A stretch of 11,571 nucleotides of DNA from Nitrososphaeria archaeon (GTDB taxonomy: Archaea > Thermoproteota > Nitrososphaeria > JACIWG01), in contig JACIWG010000044.1 of the NCBI GenBank assembly GCA_014361085.1, positions 1 to 11,571 on the forward strand. The letters are read 5' to 3'. The notes under the pieces are model-generated. The model searched no databases and was not told where the DNA came from. It worked only from the letters and a program-made list of their open reading frames with translations. Made by a program: the position numbers and the translations under genes. Below, one piece after another: positions 1 through 6,728 of this stretch (positions within the stretch are counted from its first letter, which is position 1; every line of letters starts with the position of its first letter).

Positions 1-1056
1 CTTGTTTGCTCTCGCAGAACCATTGCTTTTTGTCTTAAAATCTCTAGCTGTCGCCCTATTGTGTAGAAGTTCGTTTACGACGCCGTTTACAACAAGTTTT
101 CTTTTTCTTGCAGCTATCCCTTCATCATCATATAAGTAGAAGCCATATGAGTTAGGAATGGTTGGGTCGTCAGAAATGTTTGCTTCCGTACTACCAATCT
201 TTCTCCCAATATCGCCAGCCTTAAGATATGATTCTCCAGCCTGAGCTCCCTCCCTACCTAATATCCTATCAGCTTCAAAAGGGTGTCCAATTGACTCGTG
301 AACCATAATACCCGTAACCTCTGGGCCTGTTATAATATCATATAGGCCTGCTTCAGCTTTTTTACCCTTTTCTAAAATCTCTTTTATAACTTTAACTTGA
401 TATTTTAAGCTATCAAATACTCTAAGATTGGAAATCAGTTCCCATCCTCCACTTCCGCCAAACTCGATAGCCTTTTGTACACTTCTTCCATTCTTTAGTC
501 CAGTAAGAAAGCCTCCAACATATAATCTTGGAACGTATCCCTCAACATATGTTCCCTGAGAATTTGTGAACAACTTCTTTTCCAAAGAAATTTCTAGCTC
601 TAAAAATCTCATCGGAATATAATCTTTTTCCTCCAAGATTATCCCATCCATTTCTTTTAAAATTTTAAACATTTCATCGAAACTTTTGTCCAAAAGTCTC
701 TCTTTTTCTACAGCCGACCACCTCTTCTTAACTCTCCTCTCCCTGCTAAACCTAATCCTGTTACTTGTCAAGTCTGATGCGGACCTCGCCTTCCTTATCA
801 TTTCTTCAGCAATCTTCTTCACATTATCTCTATCAACAATGTTTGTTGCCGAAAAGACTAATGCTCCATCAAAAATTGCTCTAACACCAAGTCCATAAGA
901 TGATGTTATGATGGCAGGCTCCTGCTGACCATTCTTTAATATGCATCCTACTTCTTCTCTTGAATGCAGTCTAGCTTCCACGTATTCTGCTCCCTTTTCC
1001 TCAATTTCTTTAACGATATAAAAGGGTGCTTCTGAATCAAATTTTTCTTTACTCAC
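1..1056 (-). CDS. TldD/PmbA-family metalloprotease, N-terminal 352 residues (runs off the window)
   Basis: This is an open frame of 352 codons that continues past base 1. The protein carries HESIGH at residues 253-258, the HExxxH zinc motif of the TldD/PmbA family, followed by an EADRILGREG stretch and a DD-turn region near 296-312 as in TldD. Family members (about 450-480 residues) act in modified-peptide maturation and toxin or inhibitor processing, usually as TldD/TldE pairs in the cytoplasm. Retention of HExxxH argues that this is the catalytic TldD-type subunit rather than the motif-less TldE type. The C-terminal part, including the expected Gly-x-Cys zinc ligand, is outside the window. 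The start chosen is GTG (complement of 1054-1056). An in-frame TAA lies eight codons upstream, and a TATA box sits about 25 nt ahead, so the mRNA is probably leaderless. A partner gene would be expected downstream, off the window. Confidence 0.9.
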   Translation of the reverse strand, partial: MSKEKFDSEAPFYIVKEIEEKGAEYVEARLHSREEVGCILKNGQQEPAIITSSYGLGVRAIFDGALVFSATNIVDRDNVKKIAEEMIRKARSASDLTSNRIRFSRERRVKKRWSAVEKERLLDKSFDEMFKILKEMDGIILEEKDYIPMRFLELEISLEKKLFTNSQGTYVEGYVPRLYVGGFLTGLKNGRSVQKAIEFGGSGGWELISNLRVFDSLKYQVKVIKEILEKGKKAEAGLYDIITGPEVTGIMVHESIGHPFEADRILGREGAQAGESYLKAGDIGRKIGSTEANISDDPTIPNSYGFYLYDDEGIAARKRKLVVNGVVNELLHNRATARDFKTKSNGSARANK

Positions 1057-1076
1057 AACAGCCCAATGGAAGAAAT

Positions 1077-1086
1077 TTTATATTAA
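1077..1086 (-). promoter_or_regulatory. TATA box of the TldD-family gene
   Basis: The minus strand reads TTAATATAAA. Its centre lies 25-26 nt from the GTG start at 1056, which is the normal archaeal distance from TATA box to transcription start. The transcript would therefore begin at or next to the start codon (leaderless). Confidence 0.55.
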
Positions 1087-1100
1087 TTTTTCTCAAAAAC

Positions 1101-1109
1101 TATAATAAT
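1101..1109 (+). promoter_or_regulatory. TATA box of the beta-CASP hydrolase gene
   Basis: The plus strand reads TATAATAAT, with its centre about 32 nt from the TTG start at 1137. This predicts a start site near 1131 and a leader of a few bases. It is separate from the TldD-gene TATA box, so this 80-nt divergent spacer holds two independent promoters. Confidence 0.5.
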
Positions 1110-1136
1110 GGTTATTGTAAAAAGATTTGATTTGCA

Positions 1137-2660
1137 TTGTATAAAGTGTTCTTGACACCTTATGGTGGAGTTAATAGGATTGGCGGAAACATCTTCCTAT
1201 TAGAAGATTCTAACTCAAAAGTATTCTTAGATTTTGGACTTGATTTCGAAAAATATCGCTTATACTTTGATTTCCCCCTAAATCTTCCGAAGACAACGTC
1301 GGACTTGATAATAACAGGTGTACTGCCAAAAATATGTTCACATGATGAAAAACAGTTTTTCCAATACTGTGAATTAGAGAAAAGGGAAGGGAAGCGTAGT
1401 AGAGGATGGAACGTTATTGAAACCTCTCCAGACGAAGAGTTTTCTGTCATAATATCTCACGCTCACCTTGATCATGTAGCCAACTCCATCTTCCTCCCCT
1501 CATCTGTTCCAATATGGCTTTCAACATTCTCTAGGCTCTCGTTCCTAACAAGATACCTTGTAAAAAGGGGTAGTACACTATATGACAAGCTTGCATTGTC
1601 CACAAAGATTAAAGAAAAAGGATATGGTATAGAAAAATTGGAACCTGAATTTTTTAGAAACAATTACCAAATTTTTAGAAACAATGTACCTTTTAAGGTA
1701 CAGGATATTTTAGTTGAACCTTATGCTGTTGACCATTCTATACCAGGTGCCTTTGGCTTCCTTCTCAGAGCAAAAGATTCCTCTATCGCATACACTGGCG
1801 ACTTCAGAATGCATGGTGTCGCAGAATTTTTTTCCAAAAAATTTTTCGAAAAACTTTCTAAAGAAAGGGTGGACTATTTTATCTGTGAAGGCACAAATTT
1901 GGGCCTAAATCAGGTAAGAGACGAAAAGGAGGTTGAGTCTTCAATAGAACAGGTTTTGAAAAAATTTTTTGATCATGGGGGAGAGCATGCCATCATAATC
2001 TTATCTCAAACAAATATAGACCGGATTAGTAAAATGTATGGCATTGCTAGAAAGATGGGCCTAAACTTTTACGTTTCCGACGAAATTTTCCTATTAATTT
2101 ACTACATTTTGTCAGGAGAACTTAAGGAGAGGATAATTTCTCCCTTACCTGCAATAGTTAAGGATCCTGTTCTAGACAAAAAGGCTAGAGAATGTTGGCC
2201 TGGTTCAAATGAAGTAAAATCTTATGGTGTTATTGCAGGAGACATGGAACTTATAATGTTAGCTGAAAAACAGTCCTTGAATTGTGTGAACGAAAATGAT
2301 TTTTCTAAAATTCCACATAAATCAATGATACTCTTGCACAGTTTACCTTCCATGCTTCACAGAAGATTTTTGAAGAACAGCTTAATTATAGTAAGCACCA
2401 CCGAACATGAAAATGAAGAAGCCCTATATGATCTGGAAAGGTTCATAAACCAGGCGATGCTTGTGGGAATTCCATTGTTAAGAGCGCATTCTTCTGGTCA
2501 CGCAAGCGTGATAGAGTTGATTGAGGTGATAAAAACTGTTAAGCCAAGAAATTTGATTCCAGTACACACACAGCATCAAGTTTTCTTTAAATCATATTTT
2601 GAAAAATTGTTGAATGTGAACGTGATTGTACCAAAGGAAGGTCAGCCTATCACATTATAA
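1137..2660 (+). CDS. RNase J-like beta-CASP metallo-beta-lactamase-fold protein
   Basis: This is a 507-residue protein with the metallo-beta-lactamase motif HAHLDH at 108-113, a His at 200 in AVDHSIPGAFG (as in RNase J), TGDF at 220-223 with the bridging Asp222, and EGTN at 251-254. The beta-CASP region has HSSGHAS at 451-457 and a final His477 in PVHTQH, where RNase J has PIHGE. Known relatives are zinc-dependent 5'-3' exo/endoribonucleases acting on RNA in the cytoplasm. I infer RNA processing or decay, but an untested branch of the family is possible. About 40 extra residues (60-103), including a charged Lys/Arg/Glu-rich stretch, separate the N-terminal strands from the first His motif. 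The start is TTG, because an in-frame TGA stands three codons upstream and no ATG or GTG is available. It is divergent from the TldD-family gene. Confidence 0.8.
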   Translation: MYKVFLTPYGGVNRIGGNIFLLEDSNSKVFLDFGLDFEKYRLYFDFPLNLPKTTSDLIITGVLPKICSHDEKQFFQYCELEKREGKRSRGWNVIETSPDEEFSVIISHAHLDHVANSIFLPSSVPIWLSTFSRLSFLTRYLVKRGSTLYDKLALSTKIKEKGYGIEKLEPEFFRNNYQIFRNNVPFKVQDILVEPYAVDHSIPGAFGFLLRAKDSSIAYTGDFRMHGVAEFFSKKFFEKLSKERVDYFICEGTNLGLNQVRDEKEVESSIEQVLKKFFDHGGEHAIIILSQTNIDRISKMYGIARKMGLNFYVSDEIFLLIYYILSGELKERIISPLPAIVKDPVLDKKARECWPGSNEVKSYGVIAGDMELIMLAEKQSLNCVNENDFSKIPHKSMILLHSLPSMLHRRFLKNSLIIVSTTEHENEEALYDLERFINQAMLVGIPLLRAHSSGHASVIELIEVIKTVKPRNLIPVHTQHQVFFKSYFEKLLNVNVIVPKEGQPITL

Positions 2661-2665
2661 AGGAA

Positions 2666-2673
2666 TATATAAT
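2666..2673 (+). promoter_or_regulatory. TATA box for the 39-residue membrane protein gene
   Basis: TATATAAT lies just past the end of the beta-CASP gene. Its centre is about 32 nt before the GTG start at 2702, predicting a start site near 2695 and a short leader. It gives the small ORF its own promoter, which supports the ORF being real. Confidence 0.45.
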
Positions 2674-2701
2674 TGGTTTCCAGTCTGATTAAGGTAGAAT
2701 A

Positions 2702-2821
2702 GTGTTGCCCTCTATAAGTGATCCAAACTTTATATATGCTCTAACTTCACTTGCTATAGCATTCGCTCTACTGGGATTACTTATACTACTTTATGAAACA
2801 AAATTTAAGTTTAAAACCTAA
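2702..2821 (+). CDS. Small single-span membrane protein, 39 residues
   Basis: This GTG-started ORF encodes a short polar N-terminus (SISDPNF), one continuous hydrophobic helix at about residues 11-31 (leucine, isoleucine and alanine rich, ending LLILLY), and a basic tail ETKFKFKT. The positive tail predicts an N-out/C-in orientation. A TATA box sits 32 nt upstream, and a weak AGGT ribosome-binding site ends about 7 nt before GTG. An adjacent TTG (codon 2) is an alternative start. I do not recognise a family. Single-span proteins of this size often serve as subunits of larger membrane complexes, but nothing here shows which. Its TAA overlaps the stop codon of the convergent nuclease gene by a few bases, so the two transcripts would be complementary at their ends. 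Confidence 0.55.
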   Translation: MLPSISDPNFIYALTSLAIAFALLGLLILLYETKFKFKT

Positions 2822-3111
2822 ATGGATGCAACCTTCTCCCTTAAAATCTCCTTCTTTTTCCTAACATACCATACTTCAGCTTCAGCGCCGAAGGCTTTAG
2901 CCCATGCAATCAACTCTTCCCTTTCCTTCCTATCAATTTTCGCCTTACCACTTTTAACTTGAATCAAAAATGTTTTACCATCCTTTCCAGCAAATATGTC
3001 AACGGGACCATGTGACATTGCACTCCTACTACATAGCCATCCATCTTTTTTCAGAATTTCCATCACCTTATACTCTTTAGCTCTACCCCTATAGTATGGT
3101 GTTGTAACCAT
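2818..3111 (-). CDS. Hjc-like PD-(D/E)XK nuclease, 97 residues
   Basis: The protein opens with a basic patch and RGRAKEYKV, giving Glu13, the first acidic residue of the archaeal Holliday-junction-resolvase fold. SRSAMSHGPVDIFA follows with Asp38 and resembles the Hjc segment of the type aRxpaSgp.D, then LIQVKSGK with Lys53. The core of a PD-(D/E)XK nuclease is therefore present, but the usual E-x-K is Q-x-K (Gln51). At 97 residues it is shorter than typical Hjc (about 120-140). Known relatives cut four-way DNA junctions during recombination as homodimers. I infer DNA junction or branched-DNA binding. Cleavage is less certain given the Glu-to-Gln change, although Q-x-K variants occur in some active nucleases. 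An AAGGGGAT purine stretch shortly before ATG may be its ribosome-binding site. Confidence 0.75.
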   Translation of the reverse strand: MVTTPYYRGRAKEYKVMEILKKDGWLCSRSAMSHGPVDIFAGKDGKTFLIQVKSGKAKIDRKEREELIAWAKAFGAEAEVWYVRKKKEILREKVASI

Positions 3112-3144
3112 TTTTTTATCCCCTTATATTATAGGAGATAATGC

Positions 3145-3152
3145 TTTTTAAA
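3145..3152. promoter_or_regulatory. Shared, self-complementary TATA element between the nuclease gene and the 102-residue gene
   Basis: TTTTTAAA (core TTTAAA reads the same on both strands) lies in the middle of the 72-nt divergent spacer. Its centre is about 34 nt from the plus-strand ATG at 3184 and about 38 nt from the minus-strand ATG at 3111. The predicted start sites are near 3175 and 3122. A second A/T element, TATATTATA at 3125-3133, is too close to the minus-strand ATG to serve it with normal spacing. Confidence 0.4.
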
Positions 3153-3183
3153 CTAAGATGTTGTAAAGAGAATGGTGTAGAAG

Positions 3184-3492
3184 ATGGATGAGAAGTTTGT
3201 GTTCACTAAGCCTGTAAAATTGAACTTTATTGCAACAAGAGAAGGCTTCCTCGTCTTTAAGGACGGTGACATAGCTTCCGGGGTTAAAGTAGAAACCCAA
3301 TTTCTAACTGTTGCATTGGAAACAGTTTCAGGAAAAAGTGTGGCTGTCGCAAATCTTAACCTTTCACCTAACTCATCATTAGTTGTTCTTGACGCGAAGG
3401 CGCTTACAATATCCTCCTCACATGATTCAGCAATAGTTTTCATAGAATATTACTCTAAAGAAGACCTAGAAACATCAACAAATATTATGTGA
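3184..3492 (+). CDS. Hypothetical protein, 102 residues
   Basis: I do not recognise this family. The protein has no signal peptide, transmembrane segment or metal-binding motif. It alternates short hydrophobic stretches (LNFIA, GFLVF, FLTVALE, SLVVLDA, AIVFIEYY) with small polar and glycine turns, which suggests an all-beta small domain such as a sandwich or barrel. It ends in a charged tail. The start is ATG with GGTG, a canonical archaeal ribosome-binding core, about 5 nt upstream. It shares a 72-nt divergent promoter with the Hjc-like gene and ends 10 nt before the convergent regulator gene. The overlapping minus-strand frame at 3153-3443 would erase this ORF's promoter logic and has a low-complexity Ser/Thr-rich product, so I take the plus strand as coding. 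Confidence 0.65.
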   Translation: MDEKFVFTKPVKLNFIATREGFLVFKDGDIASGVKVETQFLTVALETVSGKSVAVANLNLSPNSSLVVLDAKALTISSSHDSAIVFIEYYSKEDLETSTNIM

Positions 3493-3502
3493 GAATGTTT
3501 GT

Positions 3503-3955
3503 CTAAGGTTCGCACATGTTTTCCAGCTTTTCCAGCATTTCTAACTCCTTAAGCAATTTGATCCTCTTCTTTTCAAGCTTCTTCAACTTAACCTTTAACA
3601 TGGTCTTCTTCAACCTAATATCCTCTATATCATAGAATTCTTGTTCAAGTTTAGGATTAACGATATAGAATTCTAGGCCCATTATTTCGTCATCGAAGAA
3701 AAAGTTTGGTATAACCTTGTACCTTAAATAGTAAACCTTCTTAGGCCTTCCCTCACTCCTTTCCCTAACATTCTTTGCTTCAATAATCTTTGACCTTTCA
3801 AGCACATCTAAGTGTTTTAGAACGGCTGGAACGCTAATTTTAAGCTCCTCAGCAATTTCTTCAATCGATAGTGGCCTCTCCTTAAGCATGTCTAGAATCT
3901 TGAACCTATTCAATGTTCCAATCATTTCCAGCAGCTCCTCTATTGTTATTTCCAT
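3503..3955 (-). CDS. ArsR-type winged-helix transcription regulator with C-terminal coiled coil (Phr-like candidate)
   Basis: This is a 150-residue protein. Residues 9-82 form a winged helix-turn-helix: helix LNRFKILDMLKE, the pair LSIEEIAEELKI and SVPAVLKHLDVLE (recognition helix about 41-53), then the wing GRPKKVYYL at 69-77. Residues about 112-147 are a Leu/Lys/Glu heptad-rich helix, very likely a dimerising coiled coil. There is no obvious metal-sensing Cys cluster; the only Cys is at 148. It is transcribed divergently from hsp20 and cdc48 across a 72-nt spacer. In Pyrococcus, Phr, an ArsR-fold heat-shock repressor, controls its own gene, hsp20 and an AAA+ ATPase gene. By architecture and context I infer a functional analogue or homologue here, repressing hsp20-cdc48 and itself. 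The identity is inferred, not shown. Confidence 0.8.
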   Translation of the reverse strand: MEITIEELLEMIGTLNRFKILDMLKERPLSIEEIAEELKISVPAVLKHLDVLERSKIIEAKNVRERSEGRPKKVYYLRYKVIPNFFFDDEIMGLEFYIVNPKLEQEFYDIEDIRLKKTMLKVKLKKLEKKRIKLLKELEMLEKLENMCEP

Positions 3956-3985
3956 TTGCTATCGCTTCAGTATTGGAGAGAAAGA

Positions 3986-3993
3986 TTTATAAA
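3986..3993. promoter_or_regulatory. Self-complementary TATA box shared by the regulator and hsp20
   Basis: TTTATAAA reads identically on both strands. Its centre is about 38 nt from the hsp20 ATG (4028) and about 35 nt from the regulator ATG (3955), so one element can serve both directions with start sites near 4015 and 3964. The purine-rich GAGAGAAAGA directly to its left would be the better BRE, favouring the hsp20 direction. Confidence 0.6.
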
Positions 3994-4003
3994 CTTAACT
4001 TTT

Positions 4004-4015
4004 GGTTAATTAACC
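4004..4015. promoter_or_regulatory. Candidate operator palindrome in the hsp20/regulator promoter
   Basis: GGTTAATTAACC is a perfect 12-bp palindrome lying between the shared TATA box and the predicted hsp20 start site. A dimeric winged-helix protein bound there would block polymerase loading on hsp20-cdc48 while also sitting next to the TATA box used by the regulator. A TGGTAA followed by AAA at 4018-4025 also resembles elements described for Phr sites in Pyrococcus, as I recall them. Confidence 0.5.
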
Positions 4016-4027
4016 GGTGGTAAAAAT

Positions 4028-4531
4028 ATGGTTGATGAAAGAAGATTTGAAGAATTCTTTGAAAAATTAGAGGATCTGATGGAGAAGACGATAGAAGACC
4101 TAGAGAAGTCCATAAGAAGCCTTCTAAAAAGCGACTACACAAAATCATTCTACAAGCCAAAACTATACGGCTTCTCAATACAGTTGGACGAAAACGGCTT
4201 ACCCAAGATAACAAAATTTGGTGACAGCTTCATTTCACCTTCTGAAGAGAGGACACCCTTCTATGACCAGTACATTGATAAGAGCAGAAGCCAGCTCACA
4301 ATAATATTCGAGGTTCCAGGTGTAGAAAAGGATGATATTCAGCTCAAATCTTCATCAACAAAACTAATACTTGATGCAAAAAGCGAGGATAGAAAATATC
4401 ATGCTGAAGTAGATCTAGAAGCTGAAGTTGACCCTTCAACAGCCTCATGCTCGTTCAAAAACGGTATACTTACAGTAGTCTTTAAAACAAAGAGTAAGGG
4501 TGACGAATTTACAAATTTAAGTATAAGCTAG
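4028..4531 (+). CDS. hsp20: Small heat-shock protein, Hsp20/alpha-crystallin family
   Basis: This 167-residue protein has a charged, partly helical N-terminal arm (1-35) and a Lys/Phe/Tyr-containing linker, then the alpha-crystallin domain from about residue 88 to 155. That domain carries EVPGVEKDDI at 95-104 and the A-x-x-x-N-G-[IL]-L-type strand FKNGILTVVF at 143-152. The last residues contain L-S-I (164-166), which could act as the C-terminal I/V-x-I/V anchor that docks a neighbouring dimer. Family members are ATP-independent holdases that form large cytoplasmic oligomers around unfolding proteins. The gene is first in an apparent two-gene operon with cdc48 (24 nt spacing). GGTGG at 4016-4020 is a likely ribosome-binding site close to the transcript start. 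Holding plus AAA+ unfolding in one unit fits a proteotoxic-stress operon. Confidence 0.92.
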   Translation: MVDERRFEEFFEKLEDLMEKTIEDLEKSIRSLLKSDYTKSFYKPKLYGFSIQLDENGLPKITKFGDSFISPSEERTPFYDQYIDKSRSQLTIIFEVPGVEKDDIQLKSSSTKLILDAKSEDRKYHAEVDLEAEVDPSTASCSFKNGILTVVFKTKSKGDEFTNLSIS

Positions 4532-4555
4532 ACTATAATATGGAGGCGATAAGCT

Positions 4556-6724
4556 TTGAGTGAAGGTGTTAGGCTCCAGGTAATGGAAGCATATCCAAGA
4601 GACGTTGGAAGAGGTATAGCAAGAGTAGACTATTCAGTAATGGACGTACTTCAAGCTCACACAGGTGATGTTATAGAGATTAGGGGGAGAAAAAGGACTG
4701 TTGCAAAGGTCTTGCCAGTTCATCCATCAGATGAGGGAAAGGACATTATAAGAATTGATGGTATAACAAGAAGCAATGCAGACGTTCCCTTAGGTGATAC
4801 AGTAATAGTTAGAAAAATTAATGCACTACCAGCTGAAAAAATAACATTAATTCCTCCTGAAGGATACCCTCCACTTGATAAAAGATATTTTGCTGAAGTT
4901 CTAGAAAGTATTGCTGTAACAAAGGGAGACAATATTATTGTACCATACTTTGGAAGTAAGCTAATATTTAATGTTGCAGCAGTATACCCGAACGCTGACG
5001 CCGTCGTAATAACCAAAAGAACAGAGTTCATAATCTCTGAAAAAAGCGCTGCATTACGTGGAATACCGCAGATAACCTACGAGGACATCGGTGGCCTAAA
5101 GGAGGAGATACAGAAGGTCAGGGAAATGATTGAGCTACCACTAAGGCATCCAGAGATATTTGAAAAGCTTGGCATAGAGCCTCCAAAGGGTGTACTCCTT
5201 TATGGTCCACCTGGTACTGGCAAGACATTGTTAGCTAAAGCCGTTGCAAATGAAAGTAACGCATACTTTATAAGCATAGGTGGGCCAGAAATAATGAGTA
5301 AATACTATGGTGAATCTGAGGCAAGATTAAGAGAAATATTTAAGGAGGCTAAAGAAAAGGCTCCATCAATAATATTCATAGACGAAATAGACTCTATAGC
5401 GCCCAAACGTGAAGAGGTAACTGGAGAAGTTGAACGTAGAGTTGTAAGCCAGCTTCTATCTCTAATGGACGGGCTTGAAGCTAGAGGCAAAGTTATAGTG
5501 ATAGCTGCAACAAACAGGCCCAACGCACTAGACCCTGCACTAAGAAGGCCTGGAAGGTTCGATAGAGAAATCGAAATAAAGGTTCCTGACAAGAAGGGTA
5601 GACTAGAAATATTACAAATACATACAAGAAACATGCCTCTCGCTCCAGACGTTGACCTAGAAAAGCTTGCAGCACTAACACACGGTTTTGTCGGCGCTGA
5701 CCTCGAATACCTGTGCAAGGAAGCAGCCATGAAGGCTCTTAGAAGAGTTCTTCCAGAACTTAAACTTGACGAAGACAGAATTGACTACGAAACATTGAAT
5801 AAGCTTCAGGTAACGATGGCTGACTTCGAAAAAGCGTTAAAAGATGTTCAACCTTCAGCATTAAGAGAAGTCTTTCTAGAAACTCCAAATGTTAGGTGGA
5901 CAGACATAGGCGGCCTAGAGGCTGTTAAAAAGGAGCTACAGGAAGCTATAGAGTGGCCTCTAAAGTTCCCAGAAGTCTATAAAAAAGTAGGGTACAAGAT
6001 GCCTAAGGGCATACTCCTTTATGGTCCACCTGGTACTGGCAAGACATTGTTAGCTAAAGCCGTTGCAACAGAAAGTGAAGTGAACTTCATCAGTGTAAGG
6101 GGTCCTGAACTGCTATCAAAATGGGTTGGAGAATCTGAGAGAGGCATACGTGAAGTTTTCAGGAAAGCGAGGCAAGCGGCACCATGTATAATATTCTTTG
6201 ATGAAATAGATTCCTTGGCTCCCATAAGAGGCTATGGCTTGGGTGAAAGCATGGTTACAGAAAGAGTTGTAAGCCAACTCTTGACCGAATTAGATGGAAT
6301 ACAGGAGCTTCAAGATGTGATCGTGCTTGCAGCAACAAACAGGATAGACATGGTTGACCCAGCACTACTTAGAGCTGGAAGATTTGACAAACTAATATAC
6401 GTGCCATTACCTGACAGGGCTGCAAGAAAACAGATACTTGAAATACACTTCAAAGGTAAACCATTGTCTCCAGAAGTAAGTATAGACAGAATCGCTGAGC
6501 TCACAGACGGCTTCTCTGGAGCAGACTTGGCAGCGATAGCTAACACAGCAGTATCTCTTGTAGTACAAGAGTTTGTATCAAAGTATCCGACTCCAGATGA
6601 AGCTAAAAAGCATCTTGAGGAAGCTGTTATAACACAAAGGCATGTGGACCAAGCGATAAACAGAGTGAAGGCTACAAAGGAGGGTAGGCTGCCGGAAAAG
6701 GAGATAAAACCATATTATAGGTAA
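4556..6724 (+). CDS. cdc48: CDC48/VCP-type AAA+ ATPase
   Basis: This is a 722-residue protein with the full CDC48 plan. The substrate/adaptor-binding N domain (double-psi barrel, about 1-105, plus a second lobe to about 165) is followed by two AAA+ modules. D1 has Walker A GPPGTGKT at 217-224, Walker B IIFIDE at 272-277, sensor-1 AATN at 317-320 and arginine fingers in RRPGRFDR (331, 334). D2 has Walker A at 490-497, Walker B IIFFDE at 545-550, sensor-1 AATN at 592-595 and arginine fingers in RAGRF (606, 609). All catalytic residues are intact. Known role: a hexameric unfoldase that threads proteins, in archaea often with the 20S proteasome. The start is TTG, preceded by a strong GGAGG 9 nt upstream, and the SEGVRLQV N-terminus matches the family. 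It is downstream of hsp20 and probably co-transcribed. Confidence 0.97.
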   Translation: MSEGVRLQVMEAYPRDVGRGIARVDYSVMDVLQAHTGDVIEIRGRKRTVAKVLPVHPSDEGKDIIRIDGITRSNADVPLGDTVIVRKINALPAEKITLIPPEGYPPLDKRYFAEVLESIAVTKGDNIIVPYFGSKLIFNVAAVYPNADAVVITKRTEFIISEKSAALRGIPQITYEDIGGLKEEIQKVREMIELPLRHPEIFEKLGIEPPKGVLLYGPPGTGKTLLAKAVANESNAYFISIGGPEIMSKYYGESEARLREIFKEAKEKAPSIIFIDEIDSIAPKREEVTGEVERRVVSQLLSLMDGLEARGKVIVIAATNRPNALDPALRRPGRFDREIEIKVPDKKGRLEILQIHTRNMPLAPDVDLEKLAALTHGFVGADLEYLCKEAAMKALRRVLPELKLDEDRIDYETLNKLQVTMADFEKALKDVQPSALREVFLETPNVRWTDIGGLEAVKKELQEAIEWPLKFPEVYKKVGYKMPKGILLYGPPGTGKTLLAKAVATESEVNFISVRGPELLSKWVGESERGIREVFRKARQAAPCIIFFDEIDSLAPIRGYGLGESMVTERVVSQLLTELDGIQELQDVIVLAATNRIDMVDPALLRAGRFDKLIYVPLPDRAARKQILEIHFKGKPLSPEVSIDRIAELTDGFSGADLAAIANTAVSLVVQEFVSKYPTPDEAKKHLEEAVITQRHVDQAINRVKATKEGRLPEKEIKPYYR
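5193..5249 (+). repeat. D1 copy of a 57-bp perfect intragenic repeat in cdc48
   Basis: This stretch encodes LLYGPPGTGKTLLAKAVA of D1 and is identical, base for base, to 6012-6068 in D2 (offset 819). The identity includes every synonymous position, with a mixed set of leucine codons (CTC, CTT, TTG, TTA) in the same order. Confidence 0.95.
6012..6068 (+). repeat. D2 copy of the 57-bp perfect intragenic repeat in cdc48
   Basis: Identical to 5193-5249. Flanking sequence diverges at once on both sides (GGTG/GGCA before, AAT/ACA after), although GAAAGT is shared two bases further on. Confidence 0.95.
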
Positions 6725-6728
6725 CAAA

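Noticed and set aside
686..898. Plus-strand frame with hydrophobic product
   Set aside because: Antisense shadow of the TldD-family gene, whose motifs are clear on the minus strand.
1651..1685. TTTTTAGAAACAAT repeated at a 21-base step inside the beta-CASP gene (FRNN twice)
   Set aside because: It keeps the reading frame and is only two copies; a small local duplication in coding sequence, not a repeat element.
1686..1701. GTACCTT-TT-AAGGTAC inverted repeat
   Set aside because: It lies in the middle of a coding region with no promoter nearby; probably chance.
3153..3443. Minus-strand frame opposite the 102-residue gene
   Set aside because: The product is Ser/Thr-rich and low in complexity, and the plus strand has the better start, ribosome-binding site and promoter spacing.
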